Origin: Haloferax elongans ATCC BAA-1513
Lineage (GTDB): Archaea; Halobacteriota; Halobacteria; Halobacteriales; Haloferacaceae
Direction: 5' to 3'
DNA: 64,000 nt
NCBI RefSeq assembly: GCF_000336755.1
Contig: NZ_AOLK01000012.1
Location: forward strand, 55,149-119,148
This document shows, piece after piece, positions 35,401-42,860 of the stretch; within the stretch, counting starts at the first letter, position 1, and every line of letters begins with the position of its first letter. The notes under the pieces are model-generated. The model worked only from the letters and a program-made list of their open reading frames with translations. It did no database searches and had not been told where the DNA came from. The translations under genes were made by a program, and so were the position numbers.

Positions 35401-35529
35401 GCTATCGTGGTCGCCGTCCCACCGTCGGGAATCGGTGTCGGCGACATCGACGGCAACGCCGACGAACGCTCCGCTGGCTGGGCTGGCGGCCCCGGCTGTA
35501 CCGCTGTCGGGGACTGTCGGCAGTCCTGA
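32446..35529 (+). CDS. Large (1027-residue) single-pass surface-type protein (DUF7286-like)
   Basis: The N-terminus DDDRGRVPFALLGILLLVAS is a short polar head plus one helix; everything after about residue 33 is non-membrane. At least ten N-x-S/T sequons (for example NTTV, NESAL, NVSV, NRTV, NASNES, NGSA, NKTL, NFTV) suit an N-glycosylated extracellular domain. Ala/Thr/Arg-rich helical stretches dominate. Two cysteines lie in the last 12 residues (GCTAVGDC). The GTG at 32446 overlaps the previous stop. It may be an adhesin or tip subunit of the pilus-like machine; family recalled as DUF7286. The RGRV head is a poor PibD site because +1 is Arg. Confidence 0.7.
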   Translation: MRLADDDRGRVPFALLGILLLVASATFSGALSTHNPVADRRVDEAVETVTAETNTAVRAAVRDAAREAAANPVTKRSNTTVGRLLSANNTFRDYLRLRIALAASEHLQTTAVQRGGVCATASLPSTPNESALRAALDRVAIEERENGTLLVVTVENVSVDAWRDGRHVVDDTITTTVGVQTPVLALHDRTERFEHRLDAGITDGGTMDATVTTALWASAWTRGWGQYAGAPIDNVVTNDHAALAANAGVLLAEKQAFGATDRDATGALGRAAVKTGARDLLTLTGSPAAPKLANALPEPNPSESSDTPKPTDPENRSINSSVGPAADHALVALLDGDGRGSENGDHAESFDSVVTDAYRADAAVVAERTVEQTTTPMTQPGDGWELVGTETESNTTVTSLPTRTPDTHVETVVVDSASRLVTTTETSTRTWRRGNETLSSQARSTTETRVDLAVVVDPQSVPGPDQNISPALSRGGALNGANYESAADVATDTLETSGGFDGLARDVAASDEPTPDSIAVTRPSKLDTWLRGDLLDLHQRVRNRTVTVSAQSLAASESNPAAELAADIRADKDELLDAPTTYDGVADRARVAVRAAYLDHVLAELDRRANRTADATGAADDASQDSNVGSLSAAVAAKRAAGDTLGSANATQSADGVRYVPDADPMYLSLDGQAGSSLPAVDSSGTYHPLVARNTNLFTLPYGDATDTVLEPVFGARRRVPLRVAARTLLAADATLDASNASNESLEKRHDRLETRHTRLEAAVTRAMRPPTTAAATTLTEHTDLSNTERRRVLRTALGRWESPAHRALAVTNGSAARAIAIEAAGAGTTEADLLELRLDEAFRAARKQTGATVPQRLTNRTVHTTRSVREDAVATVATDAAMSATEKAVSKRVNKTLSSRLGKNFRRVPAGFPVAPVPGYWYATVNVWDVELAGEFAQFRVHARGDTESLTYARDGASVALDWDGDGTSEAVGRGERVNFTVETAIVVAVPPSGIGVGDIDGNADERSAGWAGGPGCTAVGDCRQS

Positions 35530-35607
35530 TAACCGGATTCCATTGTTGTCACCACGGTGCTGTTCGAGTAACAATCGTTTTCCCGCCCCACGCCTCACAC
35601 CCGGCAT

Positions 35608-36027
35608 ATGTTGTACGACGCCGTGGAGCAACCCGGTGCAGTCTCGGCCGACGAGCTTCGAGCCGCCTACGAGGACGAACTTCGCGCGGCGGTCGAGACG
35701 GTTGGCGCTGACGCGGCCGCAGCGGCGGCTGACGTCTCCGAACAGGCACTCTCCAACGGGATGTTGGAACTGACGCTCGAACAGGCAGCCGAAATCCTCG
35801 CGCTGACCGACGAGAACCCGGACGCCGACGCCATCGTCTGGGAGTTCCGCGACCACCTTCTCATGGGGATGACGACGGGCATTCTCGACGTGGACAGCCT
35901 CGCGTCCGCGGTCGACCTCGACCTCAGCGGACAGGAAGTTCAACAGGCAATCGAAGGCCGAACGTCCGTCACGCTGAACGAACTGGCTGCCATCCACCAC
36001 GCTATCGCCGTCCGTAACGAGCGATGA
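35608..36027 (+). CDS. DUF5791-family protein
   Basis: A soluble, acidic, all-helical protein of 139 residues (YDAVEQPGAVSADELRAAYE, LTLEQAAEILALTDENPDAD). The last 35 residues (LSGQEVQQAIEGRTSVTLNE) look like a helix-turn-helix of the antitoxin or regulator kind, though this is weak. I recall the family as the haloarchaeal DUF5791. Its stop overlaps the ATG of the following SDR gene (ATGA), so the two are one operon. The pilus-like cluster ends 78 bp upstream. Confidence 0.7.
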   Translation: MLYDAVEQPGAVSADELRAAYEDELRAAVETVGADAAAAAADVSEQALSNGMLELTLEQAAEILALTDENPDADAIVWEFRDHLLMGMTTGILDVDSLASAVDLDLSGQEVQQAIEGRTSVTLNELAAIHHAIAVRNER

Positions 36028-36920
36028 GAGTCGCCATCCTCGGGTGTGGATACGTCGGCCTCGAACTCGCCCGCGACCTCGTCGCCGACGGTCACGAGGT
36101 CTGGGGTGTCAGGCGCTCTGACGAGGGGCTCGACGCTGTCTCCGAGACCGGGGCCGAAGCAGTCCGCGCCGACGTGACGGATTCCGAATCGCTGTCGTCG
36201 GTGCCCGATGTAGACCACGTCGTTTTCGCCGCCAGTTCGGGCGGTCGCGGAGCAGAGGCAGCCCGCACCGTCTACGTCGAAGGACTCCGAACCGCTATCG
36301 ACCATTTCGCCGCCCGCGATGACGCCCCCGACAGACTCGTCTACACGTCCAGCACGGGCGTCTACGGCGACCACGGCGGCGACTTCGTCGACGAAGAGAC
36401 GCCACTCGAACCGACGACAGACAAGACGCAGGTCCTCGCCGAGGCCGAGCGTGTCGCCCGCGAGTACGCCGCAGAGAAGGGCATCGACGGAACAGTTGCC
36501 CGGTTTGCAGGCTTGTACGGCCCCGACCGATACCGGCTGGAGCGGTATCTGTCCGGCCCCGTCACTGCAGGCTATCTCAACATGGTCCACCGAGATGACG
36601 CGGCAGGCTCAGTCCGGTTCGTCCTCGAAGAAGACTGTGCTCGCGACGAGGTCGTAGTCGTCGTCGACGACGAACCGGTTTCGAAACACGAGTTCGCCGA
36701 CTGGCTGGCCGACGAGTGCGGCGTCCCACGGCCGGACAAGCGCTCGAAAGAAGAGCGACTGGCGGATGACGGTCTCTCTGAGGCTGCTCGGAGGCGCATT
36801 CTGACGAGTAAGCGCTGTTCGAACGACCGCCTTCACGAACTCAACTACGGATTTAGGTATCCCACGTATCGGGAGGGATACCGCGCCGCAATCGACGCCT
36901 ACCGCGACGACCACGCCTGA
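36024..36920 (+). CDS. NAD-dependent epimerase/dehydratase-family (extended SDR, YeeZ-like) protein
   Basis: 298 residues. The Rossmann site is MRVAILGCGYVGLELARDL, and VVFAASSGGRG, LVYTSSTGVYGDHGG and RFAGLYGPDR follow. The usual Tyr-x3-Lys is altered: the region reads TTDKTQVLAEAERVAREYA, so activity on sugars is uncertain. Members of this YeeZ-like group are mostly uncharacterised; sugar-nucleotide or NAD(P)-dependent reductase roles are possible. Second gene of the DUF5791 operon. Confidence 0.78.
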   Translation: MRVAILGCGYVGLELARDLVADGHEVWGVRRSDEGLDAVSETGAEAVRADVTDSESLSSVPDVDHVVFAASSGGRGAEAARTVYVEGLRTAIDHFAARDDAPDRLVYTSSTGVYGDHGGDFVDEETPLEPTTDKTQVLAEAERVAREYAAEKGIDGTVARFAGLYGPDRYRLERYLSGPVTAGYLNMVHRDDAAGSVRFVLEEDCARDEVVVVVDDEPVSKHEFADWLADECGVPRPDKRSKEERLADDGLSEAARRRILTSKRCSNDRLHELNYGFRYPTYREGYRAAIDAYRDDHA

Positions 36921-36993
36921 GACGCCTGCAACCGAAAGGCGCTGGGTCCCCGATTTTTTGTCACACGGAAACGATAGATTAGGGGGAATATTG

Positions 36994-38205
36994 ATGACAC
37001 CGGGGTTGGACGTGTTGGGTATGGCTGGTTCGGTGGGACAAGTCGACTCGGCACAGGTAGCCGAGTCTGTCGGGTCGTTCGTCAATACCCATCCAGAGGT
37101 AGTCGCTGCTGTCGTCGTCGGTCTCGCTGCTTTCGTACTCGCGGCGTACGCGGCGATTCGATTCAAACGCCCGATGGGTGCGCGATTCGCCGAGGCGCTC
37201 GCAGACGTCGACGAAGTCGCGGTGCTCATGCATCCGAACCCGGACCCGGACGCGATGGCCGCTGCAATCGGTGTCGCGTGTCTCGCCGAACAGGTCGGTA
37301 CAACACCGACAATTCAATTTGCCGGGCAGATTCGACATCAGGAAAATCGCGCGTTTCGGACCGTTCTCGACCTTGATTTGGACTCTATCGACCACGTAAG
37401 CGACCTCGCTGCGGAAGCGGTCATCCTCGTGGACCACAACACCCCTCGCGGATTCGCGGGTGCGGAAGGAATCCTTCCCTACGCGGTCGTCGATCACCAC
37501 CCCGGAGACGGGACCGGCGAGGCGTTCACTGACGTCCGAACCGACTACGGGGCCTGTTCGAGCATCATCGCGGAGTACTTCCGCGACGTGGGTGCGAAAC
37601 CCGTCCCCCCGGACATGCACGCCAGTGAAGTCAACTCCTCGTACACCGTTCCCTCGGAGGTCGCGACAGGCCTCGTGTACGGGATTCTCACCGACACGAA
37701 ACAGCTCACTGCCGGGTGTTCTGCCCCCGACTTCGACGCGGCGGGCTATCTCTTCCCGGGCGTCAACGAAGACCACCTCGACCGCATCGCCAATCCCGAG
37801 GTGTCCCGGGAGGTGCTCGAAGCCAAAGCCCGCGCAATCGCCGGACGCGACGTCCGTGGCCCCTTCGCCGTCGCCGACATCGGAACCATCTCGAACGTCG
37901 ACGCCATCCCACAGGCGGCCGACGAACTCATCCAACTCGAAGGCGTCACCGCCGCGGTTATCTGCGGCGAGCGAGACAACAACGTCTATCTCTCCGGTCG
38001 CTCCCGCGATGACCGCGTCCACATGGGTCGAACGCTCGAAGCCGCACTCGAAGACTATCGCGGTGCGAGCGCCGGTGGCCACGCCCGAATGGGCGGCGGC
38101 CAGATTCTCCGCCCGGACGCCGTCACAGACGGCGGCAACGGAAACCACGTCCCGCGCGACGAACTCGTCGAGCGGGTGTTCGAAGCGCTCTCTGGCGATA
38201 TTTGA
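36994..38205 (+). CDS. Membrane-anchored DHH-family phosphoesterase
   Basis: 403 residues. One N-terminal helix (VVAAVVVGLAAFVLAAYAAI) anchors a DHH/DHHA1 enzyme with LMHPNPDPDAMAAAIG (metal site), VILVDHN, VVDHHPGDG (the DHH triad) and the C-terminal GRSRDDRVHMGR ... AGGHARMGGG (DHHA1). Relatives degrade nanoRNA, pAp or cyclic dinucleotides; membrane anchoring recalls GdpP-type enzymes, but the GGDEF and PAS parts of GdpP are absent. The ATG at 36994 follows a GGGGG run by 9 nt; ATG 37021 is an alternative start. Confidence 0.82.
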   Translation: MTPGLDVLGMAGSVGQVDSAQVAESVGSFVNTHPEVVAAVVVGLAAFVLAAYAAIRFKRPMGARFAEALADVDEVAVLMHPNPDPDAMAAAIGVACLAEQVGTTPTIQFAGQIRHQENRAFRTVLDLDLDSIDHVSDLAAEAVILVDHNTPRGFAGAEGILPYAVVDHHPGDGTGEAFTDVRTDYGACSSIIAEYFRDVGAKPVPPDMHASEVNSSYTVPSEVATGLVYGILTDTKQLTAGCSAPDFDAAGYLFPGVNEDHLDRIANPEVSREVLEAKARAIAGRDVRGPFAVADIGTISNVDAIPQAADELIQLEGVTAAVICGERDNNVYLSGRSRDDRVHMGRTLEAALEDYRGASAGGHARMGGGQILRPDAVTDGGNGNHVPRDELVERVFEALSGDI

Positions 38206-38281
38206 GGCTCGTTCTGTCTGCTGTCGTGACTCCCCGACAGCGACCGGTGAGCCTTAACCGTCCGCGTTCCAACGCCCGCTT

Positions 38282-39373
38282 ATGGCTACAGCACGGGGCA
38301 CGTGGGCGTACCGCGACCGTTTCGGCGACAGTTTCGGCCGCACGTTCTTCCGACGCTTCGGGCCGGGCGTCGTCTCCAGTATCGGCATCGGGACGTACCT
38401 CGGCGACCCGACCGACGAAGTCGACGAGCAGTACCGCGAGTCGCTCGTCCTCGCGCTGGAGAGCGGAATCAACCTCCTCGACACCGCGTCGAACTACCGT
38501 CACGGGCGCTCCGAGCGCGTCGTCGGCGAGGCGGTTCGCGAGGCCGACATCGACCGCGACGCTATCGCCGTGGCCTCGAAAGCCGGATTCGTCCCGTTCG
38601 ACCGCACTCGCCCGGAGAATCCCGCCCAGTACGTCCGAGAGACGGTCCTCGACGCTGGATTGGCCACTGGCGACGAACTCGCCCACGGCAGCCACACCAT
38701 CGCCCCGGCGTTCATCGACGAGATGGTCGACCGCTCGCTCGACCTGACTGGTCTCGACCACATCGATCTGTACTACCTCCACAACCCGGAGACGCAACTC
38801 GCAATCGCAGACAGAGAAACCGTCTACGACCGCATCGAAGCCGCCTTCGAAGTGCTCGAACGGCGCGTCGCGGCCGACGACATCGGTCGGTACGGCATCG
38901 CCACGTGGGAGGCGTTCCGCGTCCCTGCGGACCACGACTCGTATCTCTCGCTTCCAGAAGTCGTCCGGCGGGCTGAACAGGCGGCTGAAACCGTCGGCAA
39001 CGACGAATCCAGCCTCGACGCGGTTCAACTCCCGTTCAACGTCGTGATGGCGGACGCGTTCACGGTGGACGCACACGAAACCGACGACGGAGAACAGACG
39101 AGCGCGCTGTGGTACGCCCACGAACACGACCTCGACGTGTTCACGAGCGCGAGTCTCGCACAGGGAGACCTCTCACGAGAAATTCCAGAATCGGTAAACG
39201 AGTTACTGACGGGTGAGACACTTGCGCAACGGGCACTCAATTTCTCGCGGAGCGCGCCCGGTGTGACCGCGGCGTTAGTCGGTGCGGCGTCGCCCGAGCA
39301 CGTCGCGGAGAACGTCGCCGCCGGGACGTTCGACCCGCTTGGGGCGCGGTCTTTCGACGCTGTCTTCGAGTGA
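38282..39373 (+). CDS. Aldo/keto reductase
   Basis: 363 residues with the AKR barrel and its tetrad: Asp and Tyr in NLLDTASNYRHGRSERVVGE, Lys in AVASKAGFVPF and His in DLYYLHNPET. The C-terminal cofactor part is seen as GVTAALVGAASPEHVAEN (NADPH binding). The substrate is unknown. The start is ATG 38282, and GCCTTAACC about 30 nt upstream is a plausible TATA element, so it is probably monocistronic. Its 3' end converges on the small zinc-finger gene 26 bp away. Confidence 0.85.
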   Translation: MATARGTWAYRDRFGDSFGRTFFRRFGPGVVSSIGIGTYLGDPTDEVDEQYRESLVLALESGINLLDTASNYRHGRSERVVGEAVREADIDRDAIAVASKAGFVPFDRTRPENPAQYVRETVLDAGLATGDELAHGSHTIAPAFIDEMVDRSLDLTGLDHIDLYYLHNPETQLAIADRETVYDRIEAAFEVLERRVAADDIGRYGIATWEAFRVPADHDSYLSLPEVVRRAEQAAETVGNDESSLDAVQLPFNVVMADAFTVDAHETDDGEQTSALWYAHEHDLDVFTSASLAQGDLSREIPESVNELLTGETLAQRALNFSRSAPGVTAALVGAASPEHVAENVAAGTFDPLGARSFDAVFE

Positions 39374-39399
39374 GTGTCCGCTTAGTTGCTGCTGTACCG

Positions 39400-39570
39400 C
39401 TATCGGAGTTCCTTCCACTCGCTTCCGCAGTTCGGGCACATTCGGAGTGAGAACACTTCGTCGGGGTCGTTCTTCTTCTTCAGTGACTCCCCGCACTCGG
39501 AGCAGGTCAATCGCCCGTAGGTATCCTTTTTCAGCTCCCCGTCACGAAGCCCTTTCCGCGTTGTCTTCAT
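39400..39570 (-). CDS. HVO_0758-family zinc-finger micro-protein
   Basis: 56 residues with two CxxC knuckles: TCSECGESL (Cys23, Cys26) and MCPNCGSEW (Cys45, Cys48). The first part is basic (MKTTRKGLRDGELKKD). This is the namesake family of the H. volcanii protein HVO_0758, a studied zinc-binding micro-protein of haloarchaea. The fold is a single zinc ribbon. A complete ATG-to-stop frame lies between two convergent/divergent genes. Its molecular partner is not evident from the sequence. Confidence 0.9.
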   Translation of the reverse strand: MKTTRKGLRDGELKKDTYGRLTCSECGESLKKKNDPDEVFSLRMCPNCGSEWKELR

Positions 39571-39669
39571 ACCGGCTGGTTTGTCCAACGAACATAAAAA
39601 GCCGCCGCCGACCCGGCAACCGAATCCCCGTTCGAAAGGGTTGTCACCACGCGGTGCGCGTCTCCGACC

Positions 39670-40869
39670 GTGTCTCGTGGCCGTCTCTTTGGTACGCTCT
39701 GTGGGATGGTGCTGCTCGTCAACCTCGCCCGCGTCGTCTTCGCGCCGCTTCTCGGCGAGTTCATCGTCTTTTTCGACGTAAACCGGGCCACCGTCGGGTT
39801 CGTGGCGACGCTCGTCTGGCTCGGCAGCGCCAGCCTTCGCGTTCCGACGGGGTGGCTCCTCACCCGAATTCCGCGTCATCGCGTCGTCCTCGGAACCGGT
39901 ATCGTTCTCGTTCTCGCATCCGCGCTCACCGCCAGCGCCCGGTCCATCGAGATGCTGATGGTCGGTGCCGCATCGATGGGACTGGCCTCCGGTGCGTACT
40001 TCGTCGCTGCGAACCCGCTCGTGAGCGAACTCTACCCGGAGCGCGTCGGTCGCGCGATGGGCATTCACGGCACTGCGAGCCAACTCGCGGCCGTCGGTGT
40101 GGCTCCCTTCGTCACCCTCGTCCTCGCGGTCGGTGCCGACCTCGACGTTCCCTTCATCTCGGCGTCGTGGCAACTCGTGTTCGTCTGTGTCGGCCTCGCG
40201 GCCGCCGTGGTCACTGTCGTGCTCTATCTGACGGCTCGCTCGACCGAGTTGCCGGACGCCGGGGCCGACGACCGCGACCTGCTCGGGGCCGTCCGCAAGG
40301 AGTGGCGCGTCATCCTCACTGGCGTCGTTATCCTCGGCGCGACCGGGTTCGTCTGGCAGGGCGTGTTCAACTTCTACGAGTTGTATATGACCTCGAAGGG
40401 ACTGCCACAGGCGACGGCGCGCAACATGCTCACTGTCGTCTTCGGCGCGGGCGTTCCGGCGTTTTTCCTCTCCGGCCGCCTCGCCGACAAACTCCCGCGC
40501 GTTCCGTACATCCTCGGCGTTCTCGTCGCGTTCGTCACGTCGGTCCTCGTCCTCACACAGACGCGGGGGCTCGTTCCGTTACTCGTCGTCACGGCTATCC
40601 TCGGGTACGTCATCCACAGCCTCTTTCCGGCACTCGACGCCTACCTGCTCGACACGCTCCCGGACGAGAGTCGCGGCAGCGCCTACTCGGTGTATTCGTT
40701 CGGGATGATGATTTTCCAGGCCACCGGCGCGGGTGCGGTCGGGTACCTGACCGACATCGCGTACACGTTCGACCAGGTGTTCGTCGGCTTCGCGGTCGGA
40801 CTTGGCGTCATCGTCGCTGGACTCCTCGTCCTGCAACGCGCCGGACGGATTCCGAACGGTGGCGCCTGA
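39670..40869 (+). CDS. Major facilitator superfamily transporter
   Basis: 399 residues and about twelve hydrophobic segments. MFS marks are the loop between helices 2 and 3 (RVPTGWLLTRIPRHRVVLGT) and its weaker counterpart after helix 8 (LSGRLADKLPRVPYILG). The central loop (DAGADDRDLLGAVRKEW) separates the two six-helix halves. The substrate cannot be told; the family includes nitrate, sugar and drug carriers. GTG start at 39670. Monocistronic. Confidence 0.85.
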   Translation: MSRGRLFGTLCGMVLLVNLARVVFAPLLGEFIVFFDVNRATVGFVATLVWLGSASLRVPTGWLLTRIPRHRVVLGTGIVLVLASALTASARSIEMLMVGAASMGLASGAYFVAANPLVSELYPERVGRAMGIHGTASQLAAVGVAPFVTLVLAVGADLDVPFISASWQLVFVCVGLAAAVVTVVLYLTARSTELPDAGADDRDLLGAVRKEWRVILTGVVILGATGFVWQGVFNFYELYMTSKGLPQATARNMLTVVFGAGVPAFFLSGRLADKLPRVPYILGVLVAFVTSVLVLTQTRGLVPLLVVTAILGYVIHSLFPALDAYLLDTLPDESRGSAYSVYSFGMMIFQATGAGAVGYLTDIAYTFDQVFVGFAVGLGVIVAGLLVLQRAGRIPNGGA

Positions 40870-40945
40870 CTCCCACAACGGCCGAGCTGAGAACCAGCTC
40901 TGACGCCCATCGCACTTTTATTCGCTGCGTGTGACCACCGGGCTA

Positions 40946-41026
40946 ATGACGACCCACGGGCACCACACAGGCGACACTCGAACACCACACAGGCGACGAC
41001 CGAGCACGATTCGAGGAGACAGATGA
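40946..41026 (+). other. Possible 26-codon upstream reading frame before the DUF7109-like gene
   Basis: ATG at 40946 opens 26 codons and stops at TGA 41024-41026, overlapping the main ATG at 41023 as ATGA. CTTTTATT (about 40915-40922) is 24-31 nt before 40946, which is leaderless spacing for this small frame and not for the main gene, whose start is about 100 nt from it. A GGAG-like sequence precedes 41023. The peptide is basic and His/Arg-rich, unlike haloarchaeal proteins, so a control role is likelier than a functional peptide. Confidence 0.4.
40961..40997. repeat. Exact 15-bp direct repeat in the DUF7109-like leader
   Basis: CACCACACAGGCGAC occurs at 40961-40975 and again at 40983-40997, a 22-bp period (about two helical turns). 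It lies between the predicted transcription start and the coding start at 41023, and is not seen elsewhere in the window. Confidence 0.8.
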
Positions 41027-41511
41027 GCGAGGAGACCTACGACGATTTGGCAGGCGTCGTCGACCTCTTTGGTGCACTCACTCGCGAGGAACTCGAAGAC
41101 GCGCTGGACGAACTGGCTTTCAAACAGGGACACGAGACCGACACTGACGCACTCTCTGGTGCGATTTCGGACGCTGTGGACGCGTACTACCTCGTCCCGT
41201 ACGAGTCGGACGAGGCGGATGCCGAGTTGCTGACGGTCGGCCCGGTGGCCTTCCCGACGCTGCCGCCGCGAGCGGAGGACCTCCCGCACATTCTCGACTA
41301 TCCGACGCGGACGGTCCCGCGCGACGAACTGGTCGAGCAGGTCGAAGGCCGTCTTCGCACCGCGGCGGCGAAAGCCGTCTCGTCGGGAGACACCGACGAG
41401 GCCGCTCGACTGCTCGATATCACATACGACCTCGAAGCGTGGGCAGACACCGATGTCGCCTCGATTCGCGAGCGTCTGGACGCAGCATTGGCGGAAGAGG
41501 GGCAGGCCTAA
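41023..41511 (+). CDS. DUF7109-like acidic soluble protein
   Basis: 162 residues, strongly acidic (MSEETYDDLAGVVDLFGALT). The middle (YYLVPYESDEADAELLTVGP, FPTLPPRAEDLPHIL) suggests a compact domain; both ends are helical. I recall a haloarchaeal family DUF7109 but no function. The gene precedes the NUDIX gene by 29 bp on the same strand, so they are likely co-transcribed. See the upstream frame and direct repeat for its unusual leader. Confidence 0.65.
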   Translation: MSEETYDDLAGVVDLFGALTREELEDALDELAFKQGHETDTDALSGAISDAVDAYYLVPYESDEADAELLTVGPVAFPTLPPRAEDLPHILDYPTRTVPRDELVEQVEGRLRTAAAKAVSSGDTDEAARLLDITYDLEAWADTDVASIRERLDAALAEEGQA

Positions 41512-41540
41512 GTCGTGTCGCCGCTTTTTCTGTCGTGACG

Positions 41541-42137
41541 ATGGACCTCGCGAGAGTCGCCCAACACGACCCGGTGACTGTCGAGGCGGGGCGGCACGCA
41601 GCGGTCATCGCGCCGGTCGTGATGCGCGGCGACCGGCCGCACGTGCTGTTCACGAAGCGAGCCGACCACCTCGGCGAACATCCCGGGCAGATGAGCTTTC
41701 CCGGCGGTGGGCGCGAGCCCAGTGACGTGGACCTCAGAGCGACCGCACTCCGCGAGGCCAACGAAGAAATCGGACTTCGGGCCGACGAACCTTCGTTTTA
41801 CGGCCGCCTCGACGACATCCTCACGGTGACGGACTACGCAGTCTCGCCGTTCGTCGCCACGGTCCCCGACCGAGAGTACGAGCCTGACGACCGCGAAGTC
41901 GCGGAAATCGCCGTCCTCTCGGTCGACGACCTGACCGACCGACCGAACTACGAATCCGAACTCCGCGACCACCCACAGTACGGTGAGATTCGCCTCCACT
42001 TCTTCCACGTCGACGGCTACACCGTTTGGGGTGCGACCGGCCGGATGCTCGTGCAACTCCTCGAACTCACGACAGAGTGGGAGGCACCGCCAGAGGTCGA
42101 CCGCGTGGTCGACCCGGACGCCGACTTTCGGGTGTAG
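41541..42137 (+). CDS. NUDIX hydrolase, coenzyme A pyrophosphatase-like
   Basis: 198 residues. The NUDIX box is exact: GGGREPSDVDLRATALREAN followed by EEIGL, with Glu residues for metal binding. Preceding it, HLGEHPGQMSFPGG is the CoA-pyrophosphatase (NudL/NUDT7) signature, so the enzyme probably cleaves CoA or acyl-CoA. ATG 41541 is used; a GTG two codons earlier is also possible. It ends 192 bp before the convergent doxX-like gene. Confidence 0.85.
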   Translation: MDLARVAQHDPVTVEAGRHAAVIAPVVMRGDRPHVLFTKRADHLGEHPGQMSFPGGGREPSDVDLRATALREANEEIGLRADEPSFYGRLDDILTVTDYAVSPFVATVPDREYEPDDREVAEIAVLSVDDLTDRPNYESELRDHPQYGEIRLHFFHVDGYTVWGATGRMLVQLLELTTEWEAPPEVDRVVDPDADFRV

Positions 42138-42289
42138 CGTCTCGACTCCGGTCGCTCAGTCAGGTTCTCAGAGGTTCGTCCTGCCTGTCTCAGAGTGAGT
42201 AATCACATCGTCAGACCCAGAGTGAGCTATCGCCTCGCCAGTCTCGGTGAAATTCACGTAAAAAGTCGCTTCGTCACGGCTGCGCCCGC

Positions 42290-42318
42290 GACCTCCCGGC
42301 CGCGAAGCCGGGGAGGTC
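42290..42318. terminator. Strong hairpin between convergent NUDIX and DoxX-like genes
   Basis: Arms GACCTCCCGGC (42290-42300) and GCCGGGGAGGTC (42307-42318) pair over 11 bp with one bulged base and a 6-nt loop. Located 12 bp from the DoxX-like stop codon in a convergent gap, it may stop or process transcripts from either side. Archaeal termination mostly relies on T tracts; one (TTTTT) lies about 30 nt beyond the hairpin on the minus strand. Confidence 0.45.
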
Positions 42319-42329
42319 TTGTCCCCGGT

Positions 42330-42860
42330 TCAGCCGAGGAGGTACTTCAGGATGGGGCGCTGCCGGACGAACTCCATCTTCTCGACGATGGCGTCGAGGC
42401 CGTAGATTCGTCCCGCGGCGAGGGTGCCGACGATGACGAACAGCAGGAGGCCGAACAGGTCGCCGTTGACGTAGCCGTGCGCCCAGTCGGCGTTCCCGAG
42501 GTAGAAGAACACCATCAGGAAGCCGCCGAAGAAGGCGGCCAGGCGGGTCAGGAGGCCGACCATGATGCCAAGGCCGATGAGGAACTCACCGGCGGGAATC
42601 ATGAAGTTCGTGAGCTCCAGCATCCACGGCGTGTTGGCGGCCCACACGAGGAAGCCGTGAATCGGTGCACCCTCGGCTCCGTGAATCATCCAGCCCGAAG
42701 CGTCGAACGCCTCGGGGCCGACGAGCTTGGTCCAGCCAGCGTGGAGGAACCAATAGCCCGTCAGTAGACGGACGAGGACGAGGACGTAGCCGGTGACGCC
42801 CTCTGAGTAGTCGAATTCCATGCGGTTCCCCATCATCTCGATTTGTGCGGGTTCAGCCAT
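42330..42860 (-). CDS. DoxX-family membrane protein
   Basis: 176 residues and four helices. DoxX features: RLLTGYWFLHAGWTKLVGP at the first helix, a long loop, then MLELTNFMIPAGEFLIGLGI and FGGFLMVFFYLGNADWAHGY. DoxX proteins are quinone-linked or redox-associated membrane proteins; the original member is a subunit of an archaeal thiosulfate:quinone oxidoreductase. No DoxA-like partner is adjacent, so the electron partner is unknown. Minus-strand TATA CTTTATATAG lies about 40-50 nt upstream. Confidence 0.83.
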   Translation of the reverse strand: MAEPAQIEMMGNRMEFDYSEGVTGYVLVLVRLLTGYWFLHAGWTKLVGPEAFDASGWMIHGAEGAPIHGFLVWAANTPWMLELTNFMIPAGEFLIGLGIMVGLLTRLAAFFGGFLMVFFYLGNADWAHGYVNGDLFGLLLFVIVGTLAAGRIYGLDAIVEKMEFVRQRPILKYLLG

